The notes under the pieces: generated by a model | Database searches by the model: none | Told to the model about the DNA's origin: nothing | The model's input: the letters and a program-made list of their open reading frames with translations, nothing else | Position numbers and translations under genes: made by a program | Assembly: GCA_026874595.1 (NCBI GenBank) | Contig: JAPPUL010000079.1 | Coordinates: forward strand, 365,001 to 429,000 | Direction: 5' to 3' | DNA: 64,000 nucleotides | DNA from: Sipunculus nudus | Lineage: Eukaryota > Annelida > Sipuncula > Golfingiida > Sipunculidae | Shown: positions 26,830-38,312 of the stretch, in pieces | Numbering within the stretch: position 1 is the first letter of the stretch | How the letters are laid out: every line of letters begins with the position of its first letter

Positions 26830-27248
26830 TCCCCTATTACACTAAAGTAAAAAGAAAAATGCTTGCTAACCTTTTTTTCTCTTTGCCTAACCCTTTCCTT
26901 AGTTACACCTAACTCTTTACCTATTTAACTTTTCCAAGCCCACTTATACACTCCAACTCTTGCTTAGTAATTCTATGTATGTATGAAAAATCATACTTTC
27001 TTATCACAATAATCAACAAATATTTTAAATATTCTATCTGAATATATATTTTTAATCTTATATATATTTTTAATCTTATTATCATTAACTTTAATAGTAC
27101 TTTCATCTGGCAGTTCTTTAATATTATTATCATTACAATATTCTAAATATCTATCTTTAATTTTATCAACCTTTAGTGATCCCAACCCCTTAACCTGATA
27201 CAGATCATTAAAATTTAACCCCCTTAAATCACTTAAAGATATTCTCAT
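26830..27248 (-). pseudogene. HhH plus sigma-region-4-like fragment, N-terminus of the broken helicase gene
   Basis: Starting at the ATG at 27248: LSDLRGLNFNDLYQVKGLGSLKVDKI (helix-hairpin-helix-like), a frameshift near 27000, then IHRITKQELECISGLGKVK (second HhH-like), another frameshift near 26934, then IGKELGVTKERVRQREKKVS, which matches the helix-turn-helix of sigma-70 region 4. This last frame is the same as that of the downstream repeat piece, separated only by the TAG at 26827-26829. A 16-bp tandem repeat (ATATATTTTTAATCTT twice) lies at about 27046-27079. Confidence 0.55.
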
Positions 27249-27365
27249 GAAAACAATCGTTTATATGTAAATCGCCTTTGTAAATATTATTATCATCTGA
27301 CATTTCTTGCCCCGGTTATTATTATAGTGGATCTTAAAAAACTCCCTTACTAATCATTATATTAC

Positions 27366-27643
27366 TTTTGGTAACTATAAAATTATCATGATGACTAGGG
27401 AGCAAGGTATATAATATCCCCTACTGACACACTATCTTTAACTATATCCTTACAAAATACATTATTTATATCCAAGATATGTGCTGTAGGCTCTATATTA
27501 GATGTATCTAACTCGTTAATTTTATCAACGTAGGTTAAAATATTACTAAGTTCCTTTTAAAACTTCTCCTTTTCTTAATCAGTTAAATATACCCTGGCAA
27601 GCTGAGCTATGTTATCTACCTCTTTTAATGATATTTTTTTCAT
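27366..27643 (-). pseudogene. gatC: Decayed copy of gatC (amidotransferase subunit C)
   Basis: The frame from the ATG at 27643 reads MKKISLKEVDNIAQLARVYLTD, TAA (27575-27577), EKEKF, TAA (27557-27559), KELSNILTYVDKINELDTSN, then IEPTAHILDINNVFCKDIV and, after a frameshift near 27390, HHDNFIVTK. This is the full GatC layout, including the signature ELDTxxxEPTAH. Two nonsense codons and a frameshift make it nonfunctional. GatC supports the GatCAB enzyme that makes Gln-tRNA or Asn-tRNA by transamidation; a working copy would be expected elsewhere. Confidence 0.8.
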
Positions 27644-28304
27644 GTTTTATATAACCTTATTAGTGCTAATTATTTGTCAGCAAACGCTCTAAGGGGAAAT
27701 AATAAATTTAGCTCAAAAAGCAAAACATCAGTGTTAGAGGTATTCTCGGGAATAAATTGGAGTTATGCTAGATTTAACCTATGCTAAACTATTAGGACAG
27801 GAGGTCCTGCAAGGTATTTAATAAGTATTATATTTAAAATAAATTAAAATTATTCTAAGTTAAACTTATGTAAAGTTAAAAAGATTAATTTAGAACCTCT
27901 TTTCTTATACTTGTTAGAATACTAATATCAATAATTTTTAACCCATAAATTCCTTTAGAATACTTTTTCTTATATTCGTTAGAATAATTAATATCGTGAT
28001 ATTAAAATCATACGGAAAAAATATGATAAAACAATTAATTAAATATAGTATAACTCTCTTGCTTTAACCATCCTAACCTTATATTTACCACTATTTAGAA
28101 ACTATGCAATAGTTTCTAAATAACCTTGATACCATAAACTTAAAAGATACTTAACACAAAACTTGTGGATATTGAGCTTAAAAATAACATGTTAGATCCT
28201 TATTATTTCATTTATCTTAAAAATTAGTGTTGTGTTATTTTTATATTGCGCTATTATATTATTCATAACTAATAGTATAAAAGGCAACTTGAACAAAGAT
28301 AATA
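27644..28304. other. 661-bp gap, no gene seen
   Basis: It is AT-rich with stops in all frames. It contains short direct repeats: CTTATACTTGTTAGAATA (27903) and CTTATATTCGTTAGAATA (27967), and a palindromic ATAATTAATATC/GATATTA patch near 27985-28005. No promoter is assigned for the CAP-domain gene that follows. Confidence 0.5.
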
Positions 28305-28986
28305 ATGAAAAGATTTTTATTAATTAGTTTGTCCCTATTAGTTTTAGGGATAGTACATACTGGCTGTGGGGATAACAGTGCCGCTAACAAAGCCATGAAT
28401 GAATTCATGGTTTGGAATGATAGTTTGTATAACAAATATGACTATAAAAAATTTAAGAGATACCCTCCGGCTAACAAAAAAATAAACTTTAATAACATTA
28501 ACTATCAACTTATGCAAGCGGCTATTTTTTATGAAACTAACTTTAGAAGAATAGAAAATAATATAAAACCATTTATATATTCATACTATCTAAAAAAAGC
28601 CGCACAAATCCATGCAACTGATATGGAACAATACAATTTCTTTAGCCATATAAGTCCGATTCCAGGACGTAGAAAACCACGAGATAGAATGAAACTTGCC
28701 GGATTTAAATCTAAATATAGTGTAGCTGCTGAAAATATTGCAAAAGCATATGGTAAACAATATATAATAGCTGGTACAGAAGTTAAAACCCCTCCCCATA
28801 CATACATATCATTTGCTAATGATTTAATAAAACGTTGGATGGCTTCATACGGCCATAGAAAAAATATATTAAAGAAAAAATATATTAAATCGAAGACTTA
28901 CATACTTGGGTACAGGAGCCATGTTAGATGATATATCATCTGTCACGCTGATTGCAGTACAAGTATTTTCTAATAAAGGTAAATAA
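28305..28986 (+). pseudogene. CAP (SCP/PR1)-domain lipoprotein with late frameshift
   Basis: The first frame encodes 208 residues. The signal peptide ends in VHTGC (Cys21), a lipobox. The CAP domain shows KAAQIHATDMEQYNFFSHISP, AAENIAKAYG and IKRWMASYGHRKNIL, the family's conserved His/Glu/His set. The frame then ends in YRSHVR at a TGA (28929-28931). Shifting by one base near 28907-28911 (CTTGGGTACAGGAGCC) gives TGAMLDDISSVTLIAVQVFS to a stop at 28986, which matches the normal C-terminal strands. One inserted base therefore truncates the last beta strand. CAP proteins are exported, with varied roles; the function here is unknown. An assembly error is possible. Confidence 0.75.
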
Positions 28987-29004
28987 GAGGAGAGGTTAAA
29001 AGAT

Positions 29005-32000
29005 CTTTAAATCCCACTATTGGTAACTAAAACGCATTATGACTATTTTAATTACGAGTTTGCAGACGACTTTAAATCCCACTATTGGTAACTAAAACTA
29101 GCAAACTTCCAACAGTCGCCTTTTGGTTTAAGCTCTTTAAATCCCACTATTGGTAACTAAAACGAAGATGAGCCTTAAAGCTATAAAATATTTGTTTTTC
29201 TTTAAATCCCACTATTGGTAACTAAAACTTTTATTAAGTTTGAAAGTGTAAAAAGAACAAGTGACTTTAAATCCCACTATTGGTAACTAAAACTTTTAGA
29301 GTATAGAAGTGACAAACACTTCTTTATACTTTAAATCCCACTATTGGTAACTAAAACATCACCAATAGGCAGTTGAACAGCTTCTCCCATTTGCTTTAAA
29401 TCCCACTATTGGTAACTAAAACATATCAATTTGAACCTATTAGTCGGAAAATCACATCTTTAAATCCCACTATTGGTAACTAAAACTCCCGGTCCTTTGT
29501 AAATTAAAAGCATTTCATTATCCTTTAAATCCCACTATTGGTAACTAAAACGGTTCTATCGTTATACTTATCGCGAAAATTTTGAAACCTTTAAATCCCA
29601 CTATTGGTAACTAAAACGATGCCCCCCTTGGGGGGGCTCTTCCTTATTTGCGCCTTTAAATCCCACTATTGGTAACTAAAACTTAACTGACAGGATTAGA
29701 AATCGTATAATCTAATCCCTTTAAATCCCACTATTGGTAACTAAAACGCATTGGATACGTATATATAATAGAAAATATCCCCTCTTTAAATCCCACTATT
29801 GGTAACTAAAACGTATGCCTGCTGCATTTTGAAACAATTTGGCTAAAGTCTTTAAATCCCACTATTGGTAACTAAAACCGTAATAATGAAATTTGTATAT
29901 TTTAGTTTCTTTAGCTTTAAATCCCACTATTGGTAACTAAAACTCGTGCACATAAAGTAGCCGAGCTTTGCCTTAAAAACTTTAAATCCCACTATTGGTA
30001 ACTAAAACCTATGTCAAATGTATCGCCAGTCCCATTATTTATATCCTTTAAATCCCACTATTGGTAACTAAAACGATATAGAGCGTTGACAGGTGGTGTC
30101 GTTCCTGTCACTTTAAATCCCACTATTGGTAACTAAAACATTTATCGCTTTTAATATTTTTATCTGCTTTCCACGCTTTAAATCCCACTATTGGTAACTA
30201 AAACCTTATCTGCGTACTTAGCTGCCCTATCCCAAGTTGCCTTTAAATCCCACTATTGGTAACTAAAACATTTAGATAAAAACAGAACAACAATTAGTCA
30301 TGACTCTTTAAATCCCACTATTGGTAACTAAAACCAGATGTTGTAAAGGATATAAAAAAACAGCATAAAGCTTTAAATCCCACTATTGGTAACTAAAACC
30401 CTCGTCTTAGAGGGAACAGTAACAACCCCATCTAACTTTAAATCCCACTATTGGTAACTAAAACAGAGCAGGCTAAGGATTTTGCAGTTTTAGTTAATAA
30501 CTTTAAATCCCACTATTGGTAACTAAAACTATACAAGAAAGTATTATACATAATTATGACAACTCCTTTAAATCCCACTATTGGTAACTAAAACAAGATT
30601 GTACCAACCTCTACCCTTCCATTCCGAATACTTTAAATCCCACTATTGGTAACTAAAACGAACGACACAGCATTATCTTGTTAACGAGAAAGTGCTTTAA
30701 ATCCCACTATTGGTAACTAAAACTAGCAAACTTCCAACAGTCGCCTTTTGGTTTAAGCTCTTTAAATCCCACTATTGGTAACTAAAACGAAGATGAGCCT
30801 TAAAGCTATAAAATATTTGTTTTTCTTTAAATCCCACTATTGGTAACTAAAACAAATATAAAAGTTTTGATGAATAATATAGAAGAGGGCTTTAAATCCC
30901 ACTATTGGTAACTAAAACTTCTTTAACAGTATAGCCAGCTCTAAACACCTCAAAGCTTTAAATCCCACTATTGGTAACTAAAACTCGCATAATTTGGGAT
31001 GGCTGGCAAGACTTCATCACTTTAAATCCCACTATTGGTAACTAAAACATCTTCTTTGCGCATCCATACAGGAACGTCAACATACTTTAAATCCCACTAT
31101 TGGTAACTAAAACCTGGACTTCAACATTGTGCATCACAGGCTTGAGAAGCTTTAAATCCCACTATTGGTAACTAAAACATAAAAGCAAGTAGGTATGTAA
31201 AAAATGTCAATCTACTTTAAATCCCACTATTGGTAACTAAAACGAGAAAACGCGTATGAAATACAAAAGATATGCACATCTTTAAATCCCACTATTGGTA
31301 ACTAAAACGTACGGCTACTGCAATGACTGTTGAAGACGTTAGACCTTTAAATCCCACTATTGGTAACTAAAACTATATCTTCTTCTATATCTCATTGTCT
31401 TTCCTCCTACTTTAAATCCCACTATTGGTAACTAAAACAGATTTGAAAACTAAAAGCTTAAAAACTGTTTCGATCTTTAAATCCCACTATTGGTAACTAA
31501 AACAAGATTGTACCAACCTCTACCCTTCCACTCTGACAGCTTTAAATCCCACTATTGGTAACTAAAACATTCACTATACCTGCTTTGATAACCAAAAACA
31601 CCATCTTTAAATCCCACTATTGGTAACTAAAACAAGATTGTACCAACCTCTACCCTTCCACTCTGACAGCTTTAAATCCCACTATTGGTAACTAAAACAT
31701 TCACTATACCTGCTTTGATAACCAAAAACACCATCTTTAAATCCCACTATTGGTAACTAAAACCAAAAATGACAAAAACAGACGACATAAGATTAGTGAC
31801 TTTAAATCCCACTATTGGTAACTAAAACCAACCCGTCTATGTCATACCCAGAATGGATAAAAATCTTTAAATCCCACTATTGGTAACTAAAACTTTTGGA
31901 TAAAAGCTAAACTAAAGTAAAAATTTTTACTTTAAATCCCACTATTGGTAACTAAAACATATTGCTTATACACAATATAACATCTAAAAATGAAACTTTA

Positions 32001-35000
32001 AATCCCACTATTGGTAACTAAAACCAACCCGTCTATGTCATACCCAGAATGGATAAAAATCTTTAAATCCCACTATTGGTAACTAAAACTTTTGGATAAA
32101 AGCTAAACTAAAGTAAAAATTTTTACTTTAAATCCCACTATTGGTAACTAAAACATATTGCTTATACACAATATAACATCTAAAAATGAAACTTTAAATC
32201 CCACTATTGGTAACTAAAACTTGTTTAATATGATGCGTGAACATGCAAATGAAATACTTTAAATCCCACTATTGGTAACTAAAACTGTAAAATAAGCATT
32301 GTCTGTTTTCTAAACGTTGCTCTTTAAATCCCACTATTGGTAACTAAAACTATCTGTACTAGACTTTGTTTGCTCACTCTTTCCGTACTTTAAATCCCAC
32401 TATTGGTAACTAAAACTTGATGAAGACAGTTTAGTTTTACAAGATTGTTTACTTTAAATCCCACTATTGGTAACTAAAACTTTTGGATAAAAGCTAAACT
32501 AAAGTAAAAATTTTTACTTTAAATCCCACTATTGGTAACTAAAACATATTGCTTATACACAATATAACATCTAAAAATGAAACTTTAAATCCCACTATTG
32601 GTAACTAAAACTTGTTTAATATGATGCGTGAACATGCAAATGAAATACTTTAAATCCCACTATTGGTAACTAAAACTGTAAAATAAGCATTGTCTGTTTT
32701 CTAAACGTTGCTCTTTAAATCCCACTATTGGTAACTAAAACTATCTGTACTAGACTTTGTTTGCTCACTCTTTCCGTACTTTAAATCCCACTATTGGTAA
32801 CTAAAACTTGATGAAGACAGTTTAGTTTTACAAGATTGTTTACTTTAAATCCCACTATTGGTAACTAAAACATTGACATTAAAAATAAATAAAAACAAAA
32901 TAACATCCTTTAAATCCCACTATTGGTAACTAAAACAAAGCGAATAGCGATGGTGCAGTGCGTGAAGATGGTCTTTAAATCCCACTATTGGTAACTAAAA
33001 CTGGTTCGTTATTAGATTATCTCGGTGTCAAAAACGACTTTAAATCCCACTATTGGTAACTAAAACAATCCCAAGCTTGTCCACTTTCAAAATTTTCTAC
33101 ATCTTTAAATCCCACTATTGGTAACTAAAACAAGACGAAGTAAAAAAGATATTATGGTTTTGGTTTTTCTTTAAATCCCACTATTGGTAACTAAAACCGA
33201 GAAAATATTAATGTTCTCCTGTTCGACAGTGATCTTTAAATCCCACTATTGGTAACTAAAACGTGGTTTGCACAAAGACGGCGTAAGTCGGAAGAGGACT
33301 TTAAATCCCACTATTGGTAACTAAAACGTGCATATAGATTGCTAATAACTCCCGACACTATTGCTTTAAATCCCACTATTGGTAACTAAAACTCAATATG
33401 TTATCAATCTCCTTTACTTGCTCTTCACCTTTAAATCCCACTATTGGTAACTAAAACCCACGAAGTGATACGTTACAAAAGCCTGTATATTTCTTTAAAT
33501 CCCACTATTGGTAACTAAAACAAAAGACTTGTAAAAGGAGAGGTACAATAAAGAAAACTTTAAATCCCACTATTGGTAACTAAAACCAAGTCGGACAGCT
33601 TTTTAAGTGATTTTTGTTCCTTCTTTAAATCCCACTATTGGTAACTAAAACGCACACAAATTCAGAGACGTAAATTATATACAGATACTTTAAATCCCAC
33701 TATTGGTAACTAAAACATAAAAAGTACTATTTCATTGCTATACTTATAGTTACTTTAAATCCCACTATTGGTAACTAAAACCAATCTATCACATTATCAT
33801 CTGACTACATGCAATATCTTTAAATCCCACTATTGGTAACTAAAACAGACGCAAAAATTAATAGTAAGAATGCGTGGGTTGCTTTAAATCCCACTATTGG
33901 TAACTAAAACTTCTGTAATCGTTTGTGAGTGCTGTTTTTGGGGCGCCTTTAAATCCCACTATTGGTAACTAAAACAACAACCAACCATAGCAAAACTATT
34001 TCAAAATGCAGCTTTAAATCCCACTATTGGTAACTAAAACTATATAATGACCATTTGCGAGATTTGGAATTACAAGCTTTAAATCCCACTATTGGTAACT
34101 AAAACTGTTTGCACAATTTAAAGTTGACTTGATGGGGAATGCTTTAAATCCCACTATTGGTAACTAAAACTAATGGCTCTTCTTCATCCACTTCATAGCC
34201 CGACAACTTTAAATCCCACTATTGGTAACTAAAACAAAAGAGTTTAGATTGGCTAGTAGAAGAGATGGTATCTTTAAATCCCACTATTGGTAACTAAAAC
34301 TCTTCGTCCACTTCTTCCTGTAACTCCAAATCTCGCCTTTAAATCCCACTATTGGTAACTAAAACTTGAAGACGCTTACGATAGAAGAATAAGACGCACT
34401 CTTTAAATCCCACTATTGGTAACTAAAACTAGATCCCTCTTCTCATTTATATACTCTCCAGTCTCCTTTAAATCCCACTATTGGTAACTAAAACAACACT
34501 ATACAGTGCCTTTTTATCAAAAGGCACAAGCTTTAAATCCCACTATTGGTAACTAAAACAAGATTGTACCAACCTTTGCCCTTCCACTCTGACGTCTTTA
34601 AATCCCACTATTGGTAACTAAAACGCATGTTTTTAAACTATATAATAAATACTATCGGTTCTTTAAATCCCACTATTGGTAACTAAAACCGTGTCATATA
34701 CTTGATATGACACGTGTTAACTGACCTTTAAATCCCACTATTGGTAACTAAAACTTATTTTAATGATAATCATAGTTTTGGATTAGGATACTTTAAATCC
34801 CACTATTGGTAACTAAAACCTTCACTTGACTTTGTTAATAAATTAGACACTAAAACTTTAAATCCCACTATTGGTAACTAAAACGACACGTGTTAACTGA
34901 CACCTTTTACCAATCGGATTCTTTAAATCCCACTATTGGTAACTAAAACATAATCTATCGCTTACATCATCTCGGCGAAAGTGCGCTTTAAATCCCACTA

Positions 35001-37950
35001 TTGGTAACTAAAACAATTCAGAGACGTAAATTATATACAGACAAAGAAGTGCTTTAAATCCCACTATTGGTAACTAAAACATATATGTATCCCATATCAC
35101 CAGTAGTTAAATGATAACTTTAAATCCCACTATTGGTAACTAAAACGTAGAACTAACAAGTACACAATTGCAACGCAGCGCTCTTTAAATCCCACTATTG
35201 GTAACTAAAACGGATTAACAAAGCTCATGAAATGATAAAACAAAATACTTTAAATCCCACTATTGGTAACTAAAACTCTTCACCATACAGCTCTTCTGTA
35301 ATTTTCCATAGACTTTAAATCCCACTATTGGTAACTAAAACTTCAAGTTCCTTAACGCTTGAAACGCTATGTAAAACCTTTAAATCCCACTATTGGTAAC
35401 TAAAACTTTTTGCTTCTGTGACATAAAAACTAGCACCCGCCCCTTTAAATCCCACTATTGGTAACTAAAACTCTGAGCTTTTGTCATATGAAAAAATGAT
35501 AAAAGAAACTTTAAATCCCACTATTGGTAACTAAAACCTGAGCTTTTGTCATATGAAAAAATGATAAAAGAAACTTTAAATCCCACTATTGGTAACTAAA
35601 ACTAATATAATAATGCAAGTTAGACATATTGATATTAGCTTTAAATCCCACTATTGGTAACTAAAACGGTAAAAAAATGAAAACGATAAGCATAGCTAAA
35701 AAACTTTAAATCCCACTATTGGTAACTAAAACCGAATAGCGATTTTTTGATTTTTGCACATACAAAGACTTTAAATCCCACTATTGGTAACTAAAACAAG
35801 ACTTTTTAAAAGCTGTATCACAATCTGTTACGGCTTTAAATCCCACTATTGGTAACTAAAACAAAAGTTTATAGTTTTTCGCCTAAAAATTAAAAATCCT
35901 TTAAATCCCACTATTGGTAACTAAAACTTGCGGATAGAGAGATAGAAGAGGATGAGACTCCAATCTTTAAATCCCACTATTGGTAACTAAAACCAGGGTG
36001 CAGGGAAAAGTTTTTTTAGCGAACTTTTACTTTAAATCCCACTATTGGTAACTAAAACTCCGACACGTCTCTAAAATCGTCATGCACATCCTTGCTTTAA
36101 ATCCCACTATTGGTAACTAAAACTCGACTCGATATCTGTATAGAGTGTAAGGTAAAGTACTTTAAATCCCACTATTGGTAACTAAAACTCTGTGGCGAAG
36201 TCCGAGCAGTTGTAAAGTAATCTCTCTTTAAATCCCACTATTGGTAACTAAAACTTTTTGGCTATCAGAGCAGGTATAGTGAATATACAGCTTTAAATCC
36301 CACTATTGGTAACTAAAACTTTACCTTAACTAGATTGATTGTTTCTTTTAGAGATCTTTAAATCCCACTATTGGTAACTAAAACCTTCTCCAATACCAGT
36401 TTCTGCTTGAATTGCAACCGACTTTAAATCCCACTATTGGTAACTAAAACACTTATTTTCTGTCCAAACTCTCCACTAACTCTACTCTTTAAATCCCACT
36501 ATTGGTAACTAAAACCGGCTGGATATTGTCGTTATTAACTGTGCGTCCTCGCTTTAAATCCCACTATTGGTAACTAAAACTTGTACTTCTACATTGTGCA
36601 TCACGGGCTTTAATAACTTTAAATCCCACTATTGGTAACTAAAACTAATATATAATTAAAAAACTTAAGTTTTTTAAAGTTCTTTAAATCCCACTATTGG
36701 TAACTAAAACCTGTTCTCCAGCTTCCCCCGTATCGCCGTCTAGATGCTTTAAATCCCACTATTGGTAACTAAAACTGAATGGCTTTTAGAAGCTAAAATG
36801 TTAATAGAGTCCTTTAAATCCCACTATTGGTAACTAAAACAAGTATGACTTTGAAAGATATTGTTTTAGACAATCAACTTTAAATCCCACTATTGGTAAC
36901 TAAAACATGAGAGCCACTTTATAGCGATGCGCTTCTAAAAAAACTTTAAATCCCACTATTGGTAACTAAAACCTCTAAAAATTTGAAGGTCTTCTTTGTT
37001 TATATATGACTTTAAATCCCACTATTGGTAACTAAAACTAATAGTAAAAACAGCTGGATAGAAGATTTTCTAGCCTTTAAATCCCACTATTGGTAACTAA
37101 AACCAGGGCTTGTCTAATAAATAAGCGTAGAACTTGGACCTTTAAATCCCACTATTGGTAACTAAAACTTTTGCTGTAGGCGAGTATGGAACTCGCACGG
37201 ATCGCTTTAAATCCCACTATTGGTAACTAAAACAATCCAACACGCTTCCTTAATCTTTTAATAAACAACCTTTAAATCCCACTATTGGTAACTAAAACTT
37301 ATTCTTTGACTACCTTTCAAATCACCCCATGAAGCTTTAAATCCCACTATTGGTAACTAAAACGCTAAGCAGACAGCTAATGTACAACAAGATGATGTTC
37401 TTTAAATCCCACTATTGGTAACTAAAACTATTTAGTTATTCATAATTCTTTAGGATTAGATTATACTTTAAATCCCACTATTGGTAACTAAAACAAATGT
37501 TTAGCGTGCAGAGTTAACAAACGTCAAGAACTTTAAATCCCACTATTGGTAACTAAAACCAACCAAAGCAGCAAAATCTCCTAAAGGCACAGTGACTTTA
37601 AATCCCACTATTGGTAACTAAAACTGGTGAGGGAAAACTATGCCTACGTTTTTCTTGCCTCTTTAAATCCCACTATTGGTAACTAAAACTTTGTTTTACA
37701 AATCATAAAGATGCGTTGCCTTTACCTTTAAATCCCACTATTGGTAACTAAAACCTCTATCCGCAAAAATATCTTTTCTTTTATCAGAATCCTTTAAATC
37801 CCACTATTGGTAACTAAAACGCCTAAAAACGGCTTACCCTCTCTACTCTGGGAACGCTTTAAATCCCACTATTGGTAACTAAAACTAGGATAAGTAAAAC
37901 AGGAATAGAGCTCTGTGATAACTTTAAATCCCACTATTGGTAACTAAAAC
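29005..37950 (-). CRISPR. Type I-B CRISPR array, about 138 repeats
   Basis: The 29-bp repeat (plus strand begins CTTTAAATCCC and ends GGTAACTAAAAC) occurs, by my count, 138 times with 137 spacers of 35-37 bp. Every repeat I read looked identical, including those at both ends. The type I-B cas operon ends 79 bp to the right on the minus strand, and the minus-strand repeat ends in GGATTTAAAG, similar to the ATTGAAAG 5' handle of type I-B crRNAs. Transcription is therefore leftward from the cas2 side, and the newest spacers should be at the right. There are several spacer duplications: a pair at 29099-29199 repeated at 30724-30824; a pair at 31504-31604 repeated at 31634-31734; blocks within 31829-32871. 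Confidence 0.98.
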
Positions 37951-38028
37951 CCATCTGTAACTTATTATATAACACATCCTTATATCAGCGCTTTCTTAAT
38001 TTTATTCCCAAACCTCCGATCGTGCTTT
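37951..38028 (-). promoter_or_regulatory. Leader of the type I-B array
   Basis: These 78 bp between cas2 and the first (cas-proximal) repeat are AT-rich (TAATTATTTAAAAAGC on the minus strand near cas2; TTATATAATAAG near the array). This is where the promoter and integration signals for a leftward array should be. I cannot point to a definite -10/-35 pair. Confidence 0.6.
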
Positions 38029-38310
38029 TTAAATAATTACAGCTCCTGGATCAAAGTCTAGGCCTAGGTTCTCCCTTGTTATATTCTTAGAGTTTGATAC
38101 CTTAAATAATACTACATAATCTTCTTCCTTATTAATCACTTCCTTTATCGAATTTCTTAACTCTAATAAATTTGCACCTGTTATCTCCCCCTCAAAAACT
38201 GACTTCTGGCTATGATGCAAATACCTCCTCATCAACTTCATTAGCTTAGGTAGCCTTGCTCGTCCTGCTTTACTAACCGTTGATATATCGTATACTCCTA
38301 TTACAAACAT
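38029..38310 (-). CDS. cas2: Cas2, type I-B
   Basis: This 93-residue protein, from ATG 38310, gives the standard Cas2 start MFVIGVYDIS; an ATG four codons earlier would overlap cas1. It has a ferredoxin-like fold with Asp at the end of strand 1 (VYD), LMRRYLHHSQKSVFEGEIT in the middle and EDYVVLFKV near the end. With Cas1 it forms the complex that inserts new spacers next to the leader. It is the last gene of the operon, starting right after the cas1 stop. Confidence 0.93.
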   Translation of the reverse strand: MFVIGVYDISTVSKAGRARLPKLMKLMRRYLHHSQKSVFEGEITGANLLELRNSIKEVINKEEDYVVLFKVSNSKNITRENLGLDFDPGAVII

Positions 38311-38312
38311 TC

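Noticed and set aside
20700-28300. Insertion sequence as cause of the decayed region
   Set aside because: I found no transposase remnant or terminal inverted repeats with target duplication.
37170-37205. Spacer with GGAACTCGCACGGA, looking slightly like a tRNA T-arm
   Set aside because: Not enough match to call a tRNA-derived or self-targeting spacer.
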